This document shows, piece by piece, positions 25,101 through 37,100 of a DNA stretch of 64,000 bases (its first letter is position 1; each line of letters begins with the position of its first letter). The DNA is from Magnolia sinica (lineage: Eukaryota > Streptophyta > Magnoliopsida > Magnoliales > Magnoliaceae). The stretch is from contig NC_080588.1 of NCBI RefSeq assembly GCF_029962835.1, forward strand, positions 10,310,001 through 10,374,000. Reading direction: 5' to 3'. A program made the translations under genes and the position numbers. The notes beneath the pieces are model-generated. The model saw only the letters and a program-made list of their open reading frames with translations. It searched no databases and was not told the origin of the DNA.

Positions 25101-28100
25101 ACGGAGTTCTGGTTATTGTTCGTATGTTATGCCTTTGGTTATGCTTATTACGAGACAAATGTACATTAAAAATCCTCCTTATAGGATCCCAGGATCGGAA
25201 CCTAGTGTATGGGCACCGGAAGCTGAGAATAGGGTACTACGAAGGCTATCGGCATCGGATTCGGCGATCAGGAATTTTGTGAGCCCGGTTTCTAAGTTTA
25301 GGGCGTGACACATTGGTGATCTCGAGTAAAGCTCGATCGATCGAGTCAATTAACCAAACTTGGTTAAAATTGTTCTGCAAACTTTGTAAACAAATCTCTT
25401 GGAGTTTGAGTGCTCGAGGCACAAGCTCAATTGATTGAGAAATCTCTGATTTCTCTCAAGGGATCGGGCTCGATTGATCAAACGTGTCCAAAATAGTCCA
25501 GTGAGTTCACTGGACCATTTTTGACTTAGCTTAATCGATCAAGAGCCTAGCTTAATCGATTGAGCCTAACTGTTAGAGATCTGTTGGAGACTTTATATAT
25601 ATATATATATATATATTGCATTAAAATCTTTGAGAAAATTATAAATTTTGGCATTTTAAAGACTATAGTGCATCTCAAGCTTTACCAAACCTCATAGGCT
25701 CTATCCCAATGAAATTCATGCTCTCTTCTTAGTAATTATTCACTCTAATCAGCATTCCAAGATCTTATACAAGAAGATTATGATCTCAAGACTTCTCTAG
25801 AGTTTAGACACCGTTTCTATTGGCAAATCCTAGTTTCTATTAACCTTTAGAGCCCCTAGGACTTCAACTTTTCATTAGTTATATGAGATTCTACCCAACT
25901 CCCATCACCTTGGTTTCCTTAATAAAGCATTACTTGCAAGGTGTTTGATCTTCTAGTTGAAGTATTGACAAAGCAGCAGCATCAAGGATCGGGAGAGCAA
26001 AAGGAAAGTTGATTAAAGCATGGGAGAGCATCAATCAAGTAACCCAAGAAAGCATATCAAAGGGGCTCAATTTAATAAGTGTCATATATAAGTCCATACT
26101 CTCTTTCCTTATGTTGGATTCGGGGTATGAGTTTATGACCTAAGCTCAATAAGTTTTTTGGTTGGGCTTAGGCTCTTGTATAGGAGATATATTCACCGGA
26201 CACAAGTGTATATATGTTATTCTCCATGAGAGCCCCCTTTAGGACTAAACCTGGGTCCTTAGACTAAGACTGAGGTTATTAATTAGTTGATAGGAAATCA
26301 AATTAAGTCTCTTATGGGAGTCTTCAACGGGAGTGGATGTTAAGCCCTTATATAGGGCTGTAAAGGTTAGAGGTGAACCTGATTTAAAACTTTCGATAGT
26401 GAATACCGATATACTCAGGGAGAGAGCATTCACCGGGAGTAGAGTACGAAAACTGAACCACTATACATGCTTATGTTTAGGATTGTTATTTGAACACTTT
26501 TTAATTATACTTATATGATTGATTAGTGAATTATACATATGCATGATTAGATAAATAATAAGATTTGAATAGTTAGCACATCCTACACACATGTAAACTA
26601 TCGTTTATATACTAGTTGATTGAGTGGCATATCTCTTGTAGTTTATGTGATTGACCCTCTATTTGCTTAGAAGTCTCATAGTTAATTACCTAGCTTATTT
26701 TAATTGACATATTACTTTAACTAAGCAACTATGTGTATTAAAATGCATAAAATTTATTTGGTCATAATCACCCCCTTTAAGACATAGCCACCATTTTATA
26801 GCTCCGTCAGCTTTTGCATGTAGCCATGTTATCCTATTCCATGTAAAATTTTATTTGGTATTAGAGAGGGTGACTCTTTAAGGGCTTAACTGCCTTTAAT
26901 TGATCCAAGGAGCTTAAGAATGATGTCTACCCAAGAGGGATGTGTCATCACACGACCACTATATCTCTACGTATATTGGAATGCTAGGATGAGAGTCTTT
27001 TTAAGATCACTTGACCACATGATTTAGAAATTTGTTGGACAAGGATGGGCTATGCCCATAGAACAAGTCATGCTTGATGGTAGAACTATTAGCGCTCTTA
27101 AAGATAAATCCAAATTGAGTGTCGATGAGAGAGCACAATATACCGATGATGCCAAAGCTCTCAATATTACTTATTGTGTGGTTTCCCCTGGTAGATTTAA
27201 ACATATTTTCATATGTGAAATGGGTAAGAAACTGTGGGACATATTGAAAGTCACTTATAAGGGAACTAGCATAGTAAAAAAATTGAAACTTTGTCTCTTA
27301 AAAAGTCAATTTGAAAACATAAAAATGAAAGAGTCTGAAACTTTCATAGAATTTTATTTTAAACTTAATGATATTTGAAACTCCATGTGGGGTTTAGGAG
27401 AGAAGATCCCAAATGGCCGTATATATAAGAAAATCCTTAAATCTCTTCCGAATAAGTTTACTCCCAAGATAATGTCAATAGAATGATGTATGAATATAGA
27501 CGAGATAAGTGTCGAAGAACTCTTAGGCTCCATACAAACTTATGAACCACACTTTAAGGCCCCCTCTATTATGAAGGAACTAGCCATCGTTAAAACATCT
27601 TATAACCATTCACATTGGCATAAGATTGTTGAATCTAATAGTAATAGTGATGATAAGGATGAGAATGAAGATTTTGAAAGATGATGAGGATTTTAAAAGA
27701 AAATTCAAGAAACTTCTCAAATTGAATAGAGTAAAGAGTTGTAACAAGAGGGACAAGACGGTTGAAAATTGTAAAGGTAAATCTATTAAACAACCTAAGA
27801 AAGTCCAATGTTATAAATATGAGGGTTATGAACATATTTCTATCGATTACCCTATTAAAGTAAGATACAAAGGCATGACTATGGTGGTAATATGGGATGA
27901 TACAGAGGATTCTGAATTCAGTTTAGGAGACTTCTCTAATATTGAAGACCTTAGCCATTTACGTGTCTTAAGGTCCTCCACCATCGGTTCCCTCCCAAGA
28001 GAATTGGGAGACCATAACACCTTAGATAGGTGACCTTAGAAGGTCCCTATGATATTTATGGTAAAATTAGAGGATTTAGCCTCATCTTGTGATGTAGGTA

Positions 28101-31100
28101 TATTCGAGGATTAAGCTCCATTCATCTTAATAATTTAAGCTTTTAAACTGCTTACTCTTAGTACCAAGTGTTTCTAGCTTAGACTATCTTTGGTCATTTC
28201 TATTTCGATTGGTATATCTTTTGAATGACCACAATATGTATGTTTCTTGTATTTAAAGATTATATACACCCTATTCCCTTGTTAGTATGTTCTTATAACA
28301 ACATGTATGACCTATAAATTTTATTTCCATTTTATGTTTTTATTGATATATTCATGGAACTAATTCTTTGTCAAATACTAAAAAAATGAGGGAGAAAGAT
28401 TAGGTATCAACAAAATAAGTTTAATTCTGTTTTGCATGACTGGTTTGTTGTTGGAAGAATTGATGAAGATAGGGGAAGCAATTATAGGAGAGCAATGCAT
28501 GCTACATATCTTGTTGTATCGAGTTGTAAAATCTTTTATTTGACATGCAATATTTATAGTTGTTTTTGTATGTCATCAGTATGGACCATGATATTGTCTA
28601 GGTTAGGTTTTTGTCACGTAATTAACAAAATGGAAGATTATTAATGCACTTATTTGTGCATCTTATTTATCAATAACATGCATTTATATGTCGGGGAGTC
28701 AGTTGAGCCCTTAGAAGTTGAAGAGCAAGGACACATAAAGAATAGAGCACCAAGGAAAACAAGAATAAGAGTATGAGGTACCTTGGTGACCCTATCTTTA
28801 ACCCAAAACAACCCTTGAACCTCTAAATGATCCTTACCTTAATAGAAAAACCTTATTTGATAATCTCTTAGCCGTAAGAGCCTAATTAGAATATAATAAT
28901 ATATCATATATAGAGGTCTTGAGCTGCTGGAAAACAAACTACCCAAACCAGTAGACTCATTGGTTTGCTCAAGCAAAGCTCGATCGATAGAGTCGATCGA
29001 CCGAACCTGGTCAAAACCCAACAAGCTTTCTAGACAGATCTTTAAGAGTTCGAGCGCTCAAGGTACGATCTCAATCGATTAAGGAATTCTTAATTTCTCT
29101 CAAGTGATTGGGCTCAGTCGATCGAACATGGACAAAACATTCCATCGAGTTCACTAAACCATTTTTAACCTATCTCGATCGATCGAGGGCCATGCTCGAT
29201 CGATCGAGCCTAGCTATTAAAAATCTATTCGAGCTTTATTATTATATACTACATTTGAATTTTTGAGCAAATTATCAATTTTGGTATTTTAGAGACCCTA
29301 GTGCATTTCAAGCTTTATTAAACCTCCTAGGCTCTTTCTTAATGAGACTAATGCTTTCTTAGTGATTATTCACTCTAATGAGTATTCCAAGCTCTTATAC
29401 GAAAAGATCATAATCTCAAGCCTTTTCTAGAGTTTAGACACCATTTCTATTAGTAAATCTTAGTATCTATTAACCTCCAAAGTGTTTATTAAGGAGAATC
29501 CCCGAGTTGTTCAACTTTTCATTATTTGTAGGAGATTCTACCCAACTCCCATAAACTTATCCACCTCAACGGAACATTACATACAAGGTGTGATCTTGTA
29601 GCTGAAGCATTAGTAAAGCATCGGCAGCAAGAATCGAGGGAGCAAAAGGGAACTTGATTAAAGTACAAGAGGACATCAATTAAGCAACCCAATAAGGTGC
29701 ATCAAAGGGGCTCAATTCGACAAGTAAGTGTCATGTACGAGTTCATACTCTCTTTGCTTATGTAGGATTAAAGGGAAGAGTTTATGACCCAACTCGATAG
29801 GTTCTTGTGTAATACCTAGGATCTTGTGTAGGATTAAATTCACTAAACACAAGTGTGTACTTATTAGTCTCCGTGGGAGCCTCTAACAGGAGTAAACGTA
29901 TGTCCTTGGACTAGAACCGATGTTATTAGTTAGTGAATAGAAAACTAACTAAAGTCTCTTTTGGGAGCCTTCAATGAGATTGTACGCTAGGTCTTTGTAT
30001 ATGGTTGTAAAGGTCAGAGGTGAACATGATTTAAAACTTTCAATAGTGAATACTAGTACACTCAAGGAGCGTGCATCTGTCAAAAGTAGAGTAGGAAAAC
30101 CAAACCACTATACATGTTTATGTTTAGGATTGTCATTTGAGTACTTTTCTAGTTATGTTTATATGATTGATTAATAAATTATATGTATGCATGATTAAAT
30201 GAATGCTATGATCTGAATAGTTAACACATCCCACACACATGTACACTATTGTTTATAGATTAGTTGCTTGAGTGGCATATCTATTATAGTCTATGTGATT
30301 AAACCCTCTATTAGCTTGGAAGCTTAGAGTTAATTGTCTTAGTTTGTTTAAATTAGCATATTAGTTTAAGTAAGAATTGATTTTTATTTGGTCATAATCA
30401 ACCCCCTAAGACAACCATAATTTTATAGCTCCGCCATGCTTCCGCGCATAGTCATGGTATCTTATTCCGCGTATAGCCGTGGTATCTTATTCCACGCAAT
30501 TTCAATGGATTAACCATACATTTATCTCTTTTTTTTATCTCTAGAGAAGTTTTGAAGAAAAGAGAACGACTTTTGCATGAGATTTTATATTTTAGGATAT
30601 CGACATTGAGAAATCTAACCATATCAATTTAGGAAGATTCAAATTAAGGGTCTTTTAAGCCAAATTGTGCCATAACCTCAAATCCCAGGGTGATTCGACA
30701 AAGGGATTTCTCACAAAGGTCTACGAATAGTGTAGATGATGTTGAACGATGCCGAAAACAATTTTTAACCAATGATGGAAGATTCCGGATATTTTTAATC
30801 TGAGTAATCATTTGGTTATTCTAAATTTAACAATGAGAAAACCATTGGATGGGTTGGACCCAATCTAAGAATTGATTTAAGTAACAAAATTAAGAGTTAA
30901 AGGAGAAATCCTAAGATTTTTGAAAAATTGGATTCTTTAACATAACCTAGTTGACTTCGATCGATTGGTCAAAGCTGATGTTCGATCGATCGATCAAAGC
31001 TAATGTTCGATCGATCGAACGTGTTACTTTTTGTCCAGCAAACTAAGTCGAAAAATTGTATAATGGTCCGATTGATTGAAGTCCAAGTTCAATCAATCAA

Positions 31101-34100
31101 GGGTTTCCTCGAGTGGTCTCGATTGATCATGGGTACCGATCGAGAATGACCAAATCTATCTAGCAACTAAATTGAATTAAAGCCGACCCATTTCGATCAA
31201 ACTCGATCAAAGGTGGCTAAATTTTTTCAGAAACTTGAGATGTTAAATTCCAAATTTCATCAATCTTTAGTCGATTGATCGGAAGATTGATCAAGGGCCA
31301 TCGAGCTAGCTCGATTGATCTACTACATCGATCGACGGTTCCCTTCTTGGTTTTCAAATCTTGTTTAAAAGAGTAATGGTAGGTCATCTTAATTTGATCA
31401 AAGGTGGGCCTCATTTGATGGGATAACTTAATTGAATTAATGAATTGTTAAATTACCTTAATAGGGATTCGAATTCTGGATTCCAAAGCAATCACCTGCT
31501 CGACGGATTCAACTCTTATACGAATAGATGAATGAATCCTAACATTTCCCATACCTATACGATTAAAATAAATTATATGATTGTTATGTTTGTCATGATT
31601 GTGATAATTGTCATGACTGATGTAATTGATTATAATTCCTTTTTCTATGATTTACGTTTTGAATACTTCATATGAATTACGTGACATGCAAATCATTGAT
31701 GACATGAATCATTGATTTTCTCTCAGTGATATGTATATGTTGATCACCTATGACAAATCATAGACATGAGTATGCACTACATGCATCTATAGCATTCCTA
31801 CGCTGATTCCTAGAGGCATGCTCTAGATGACTACATGTATACCTCATGCCTGGGTTCCTGGGAGATCTCTCTAGATGGTTCTCCTGGTAGATTCGTTGCC
31901 AGATGCCCACATTAGTATAAGCCTACTCATGTTGTAGATGTATAAATTGCCCATGCCTACCTAGGTGGATATCTTAAGGGTATAAATTGCTCATACCTAC
32001 CTATTGTGAATGTTTGAAGGGTACAAGTTTGGGTTAACAGATATCCAACCCGAGAAAGTGGACAATCATCCTACTTGACATGCATCTCATGACATCTCAA
32101 CATCCATATTGATGCTTGCATACATACTATTTCATTTTTGTTGTGCTATCTTATATTATGCTATGTATGAACCATGTTGGATTCACTCAATAGCTTAGCC
32201 AGCTAACATGTGTATTGACAACTATACGAAGATGAATGAGACAAGTAAACCGCATCAAGTGTCAGAGAATGAGGCTAGATTAGTAGATGAAACTTGGGGC
32301 CAATAGCCATATCTGGCAGAAGATGAACTTGCTGCACTGGATGGATGATCTATTTATGTAGCTGGTTCATAGAAATTTCATTTCCATTCATTTTAATTAT
32401 TGATGATTAGGTTAAATCTGGATTGTTTATAATTATGCTTTTATTGAATAGTATATGATATTCTAGTTAAATAAAATCCCAAATGGGTGGATGTAGTTTG
32501 ATTCTTCTAAGCTTTATTTTGTCGTTGTGGATGTGATAGAATAAGTGAGATGTATATGTTGATCACCTATATCATTGAAAGACGTACAATTGTGTAGATG
32601 CATGAATGTTAATGTGTGAAAACATAAAATGTATCAAATTATGCCTTCAATTAACTATATGATAAGTAGATTTATGTACACTTGGTGTATGAGTCATGGA
32701 CTGTAACTTGGGTATGAGGGTGCACACTTTGTATCTGATTTTTAGGGCGTGACACCGGCCCAATCCTATGTAAGGCATGACATAACAAGGCCCCAGGCGT
32801 GTCCAGATCGTAGAAATTCATTCCAAATAAGGAGAAATTGTCGCTCAAAGTGTGAACTGTAAATTGGCCATAACTTTTTTTTTATCCAAGTATCGTTATG
32901 GGACGCACGACCTATGAGTCTTTAGTGTAATAGGTCAACCAACCATGTAATAGGTCTTATAAGTCCATTTTACGAGAAAACACTTCCTTTCAATTCAAAA
33001 TCACGGTTTTATGAATAACTTACTATTTTTAGTAAGTTTTGATTTGGACATATCTCCTTCATTTTAATTTAGAGTTTTAGCATATGCAATCTTGTTAGGA
33101 ATTGCTTCTAATTATATTAGGAATCATCCCGTACGATTAAATTAGAACTTCCTATTTCTAGTAATTTTTACTATTTTAGGTAAATTCTAGCTTAGTTGAA
33201 TTAGATTTCCTAATTAGGGTTTTTGTTTTTTATTTATAAGTGATGTAATTGGAAAGTTTGAGCATTATTGAATAATAAATTTTTAAAATTTTCTTTTTTA
33301 TCTTATAGATTCAAGAATAACCTTGTGAATTCAAGGTTTTGACAAGAAACTTCTCCAAACTGCCTCGACAAATGCCTACGGCAAGATTTGATCTTTGATC
33401 ATATGCAAGGAGAACGGATGCACCACTAACTAAGCTACTGAACTTGTTCAAAACAAAATTTAAAACTTAGTGTAATTGAGAAAACTTCTTGTGAAAAATC
33501 CTTTCTTTTACCTTGTAACCCATGTTTAATGACTTCTCATGCACAGGACAACTAAAAATAATAGAACTCTTAGGGCACTTTTGGTTACCATAAAATTCCT
33601 ATTTAGATAAGCTATTTTGGATACATCTCTATCCAACTAAGGCTTCTTTGAATGGGATTGATTAATAGGCCACACCACACCTTAGAATAAGGATGGTGGA
33701 CAAGAACACACGTAGCTCTTAGGATATTGGTACATCAAAACATGGGAGTATTGCGTGCAAATTGATAGTATCACATGTTGGTTACTTGAAAATATCAGCA
33801 CAATTGAAGCACTTGAATATGTATGGTGAAATATGTGGTGTATGTACACACATGCACATTGGCATATATAATAAATGTTGGGCTTTCTAATGTCGAGTGC
33901 AGTGCATGTGAGATTCCTAAGGATGGACAGCCTCACTTGTGGCACCTATGCATGCTTGCAAAATAAGTATTATATGCACTTAATTGGATGATTGACTTAA
34001 AACAACTTGTCCACGTAGCTTATGCAAGTTAAAAACCTTACTGTCCATGTAGTTCTATCATCAATTTTGTTAGAATTACACTTTAATAGTCCTTCAATCC

Positions 34101-37100
34101 CAATATGTATATTCAAATCAAACATTGATCAAAACATAATGGGCCCTTAGAGAAAGGCCAAGGTGATCCAAGCAATGATACTCAGATGCACATGTACCAA
34201 TCATAGACTCGTGCAAGAACACGCCCAATCATCAGCTAGGGCCTGTCATAATCATGCCTTTATCTAAATAAGGTTGTTGTGATTACCAAGTGGCATGTAC
34301 TTATGTGGGAAATTAAAACAGTTAAAATGGAAGATAATGTAGATCTTCAATATATATAGGCATGTTGCTGAAGTTTTTAGTGGATAATCCTAATTTCTGG
34401 ACTAAAGAAGGTTCACAACGAGCCCTACCTAATGTTTGGAAGGTCCTCTTGATCAAACTCTAATTTCATATTGAAACTTAGAAAGGGTAATATGAGAATC
34501 ATGTAGCTGACCTGTATTTAGTCACAAAGTAATGAAGGAATGTACAAATCTCTACTATAGCCAATTCCTTGCCAAGGCATAGCCTGCAACCTCCTCCAAA
34601 TATCAGGAAATGCTGATGAGATTCCAAGCTATTGTCCTGCATTCAATGATCATTTGCATCTCATCCATGAAAAAAAAAAAAACATACATAAATAAATAAA
34701 TGAAACAAAGAAAGAAAGAAAGAAAGAAAGGGCATCAAATAATGCTAAGACCGACCGGATGTCAGATGTGTGTGCTCGAGTCAACTCAACTCAATGCGGT
34801 TTTGAATCAAGTCAACTCACTCTTACCACCTCCTAAATTAAGATGACTCATCCAATCAACCGTGGGTTGACTCAGTCGACTCGACACAACCTGAACTGAA
34901 TAATTCAGTTAAATGAATACCTGGCCAACTCTTTATGTTGACAAAACAACTGGAAAGCATCGACCCACCATTTTTTTTTCCTTCATATTTTAGCTATTTG
35001 AAATATTTATGGCTATCTTAAAGTACTTATAACTATTAAGAAATTTTTTATTTCATTATAAATAAAAGACATCAAACCAAGGTTTTAAAACTTGAATATT
35101 TTACTCAACTTGTATCCACCTAGGTCGAGTTGACTCAGAATCGATATTTAATAATTAAACTAGGAATATACTATAATAATAGGCTCTTAAAATAGTATGA
35201 ATATAAAAATTTACAATTTTTAATACAAACCACTACTTCACCATTTGGTAAACGTTGTTGACTGGCTTGCTTAAGGTCATGAGTTTCGAGTGACTTGTGT
35301 TTTTGGAACTATCAAACCTAATGCATCCATCCATTGGACAGAATAAGTATACACAGCTCTAACTTTGATACTCTCACAGTTTGGTGCACCAAGAAATTGT
35401 ACACATGGTGTGCATGCCACTTAGATTGAACTGTCCACACTGCAGTAAGGATATATATTTTCATACGAAATCCCTTCTCTTTTATTTTTAAAATTGCATG
35501 AAGCTTAGTTTTTCAGTAGGTTTGGGATTAAAAGGTTCTCTTGTGTGTGTTATATATAAAATGAGAAACACGTGTAGAGATAAAATTCTCTTGTGGTGTG
35601 TTATTTATAAAAGGAGAAACACATACAAAAATAACTGGAATTCATTTATAAGAGACATTTAAAGAATGCAAAGAAGTGAGCCTTCTCTTGTTTTAGAGAG
35701 GAATAAGCTATGTGTTGTTGTCACGTGGATATAGAAAATTACAGAATGATGTAGAACGAATAAAGGTTGATTCAATGGAGGGACAGGATCGCACATATTT
35801 GGGTTGAAATGAGCTTTGATTGGGCAAGTTTAGGCCTCCTTTCCTTAAATAAGGTTAGTGGATAGGCTATAGCCAACATTTTTCATTTAAAATATTAAAT
35901 TTGTTTTCCTTTGTTAGTGATTTTCTCTTTCCTTATAGAATCATCGATTATTGAGAAGATTAAGATGGCATTCTCTTTTGTTTCTCTAAGCAGCTGCTAT
36001 GTTACCAATCATGTAAGTCTTTATACCTCTTCTTAATAATTATTCTTCAGCTTTTTTCTTTTGTGATTATACTTTACTTGCATCTACTGTAACATAATTA
36101 AGATGAATATATATATATATATATATTACTCAATTGTCCAAATTCAAAAAATTCAACAAATAAAGACGAAAAAAAAATTTACTCAATTGTCTGAATTCAA
36201 CAAATAAATGTCCATTAACCTTATGTTGGGCGGATTAAACCAATTTGACTTTAGGGTTAATGCTTTATGTAAAGTAATTCAAGATGTTGATGGTCTAGTT
36301 TGGGTTAAATGTAGGCTTTTGTCCCAGCCCAGCTCGTGAGCTTAATATCTAGACTCGGGCCTATTTGGCCCCACTAGATACATGTCTAGGTCCAAACCCA
36401 TGCTCACACTTTTAAGTAAATCGGGCTTTGCCCGGCTGCCATCTCAAAACCTTATGCATTTCCAAACCCAGACCAAGACCAATTAGTTACTGAGAATTAA
36501 AATTCATGCCCGATTAGAGCCGATGGGCCTTTATCATCAACCCAATTACAGCCCGAACAGGGCTGGACATTGGATGGGCCAGGGCCAGCACGGCCCACTT
36601 TCACATGTATAAATCGGGCTTGAAAATAGGAGAGTGAAAGGACTGACCAGCCATCTCCATGGATTAAAGGTCAGTGGTTCTGGATATAGTGATGGGTCAT
36701 AGTTTATCTCCCTTGTGTAGACATAGATTTTCCAATCTTTTGGGATTACATAACCTGTAAAAGAAACTTTTAAGTGAGAACTAAGAACTCAAATTCACAC
36801 TTAAAGGAAAGTATGTTTGATGATCGAGACCGTTGATTTCGTAGGTCACCACATGGATGGGCCACATCGTAGAAATTGTCACAGTTCAATTTCTTCTTGC
36901 GTTACCTTTTATGGCCATTCATCAGATGGCTGCTATATTCCGATCTGACCATCCAATTGTTTGGTGATTTGTATATTGAATTCAGACTCTTGATCTTCTC
37001 GTGTGTGTGTGTGCGTGTGTGTTAATCATCCCCTTTTAAGGCCACTGATCGGATGGCAACTAGTCTTCTCCCTTTGTCTTTTGGGCTATGGCCCATCCAG

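Larger units (their letters stand above)
21021..25310 (-). mobile_element. Large gypsy solo LTR inside the Copia 5' LTR
   Basis: The 4.3-kb segment has termini TGTCAGGCCC and GGGCGTGACA and is flanked by catt on both sides (21017-21020 and 25311-25314). Its removal restores the Copia LTR, as judged from 28639-30504 (AGACTCATTGGTTTGCTC). It has no gag or pol. It contains microsatellites and minisatellites around 21470-23095. On the minus strand it starts with a typical gypsy LTR end. A non-autonomous whole element is the alternative. Confidence 0.7.
20856..30504 (+). mobile_element. Internally deleted Copia (SIRE-like) element
   Basis: Two LTRs of about 1.7 and 1.87 kb flank an internal region of only 1.8 kb with a gag remnant and no pol. 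The 5' LTR covers 20856-21020 and 25311-26853 around a solo-LTR insertion; the 3' LTR is 28639-30504. Flanks gtgga (20851-20855) and atgga (30505-30509) are a target duplication with one mismatch. The 5' LTR lacks about 135 bp present in the 3' LTR near 28800-28950. The element is antisense to the host P450. Confidence 0.78.
20653..32754 (-). mobile_element. Gypsy-type solo LTR, split by a Copia element
   Basis: The parts 20653-20850 and 30505-32754 form one LTR of about 2.4 kb with termini TGTAACGACCC and GGGCGTGACA. Read on the minus strand it starts TGTCACGCCC and ends GGGTCGTTACA, both common gypsy LTR ends. The 5-bp flanks caagc (20648-20652) and ccggc (32755-32759) are diverged. The uninterrupted paralogue near 54700 (CAAATT-agagc-CCAAT) shows where the element entered. 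No coding sequence remains. Confidence 0.7.
20564..33390 (+). repeat. LTR-like repeat copy 1, split by insertion
   Basis: The parts 20564-20652 and 32755 to about 33390 align in order with 54614-54828 and 57062 to about 57530. Shared landmarks include TGATGTAGAG at the start, a CAAATT segment at the insertion point, CGACCTATGAGTC, and ATTCAAGAATAACCTTG near the end. Start and end resemble the LTR at 37367-37917, so this is probably a related gypsy LTR. The exact right end is uncertain. Confidence 0.65.
19109..34511 (-). other. CYP85A intron 7 (15,403 bp) with nested transposons
   Basis: Donor GTCAGC follows exon 7 and acceptor TTTTGCAG precedes exon 8. Listed from the low-coordinate end: unassigned sequence 19109-20563, an LTR-like repeat split at 20652/32755, inside it a gypsy solo LTR split at 20855/30510, inside that a deleted Copia element 20856-30504, and inside its 5' LTR a second gypsy solo LTR 21021-25310. 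The part 33400-34511 is plain AT-rich intron. Confidence 0.88.

Noticed and set aside
20653-25310. A single LTR with termini TGTAACGACCC and GGGCGTGACA
   Set aside because: The right end at 25310 belongs to an element starting at 21021 (restores the Copia LTR when removed), and the left end at 20653 pairs with 32754 instead.
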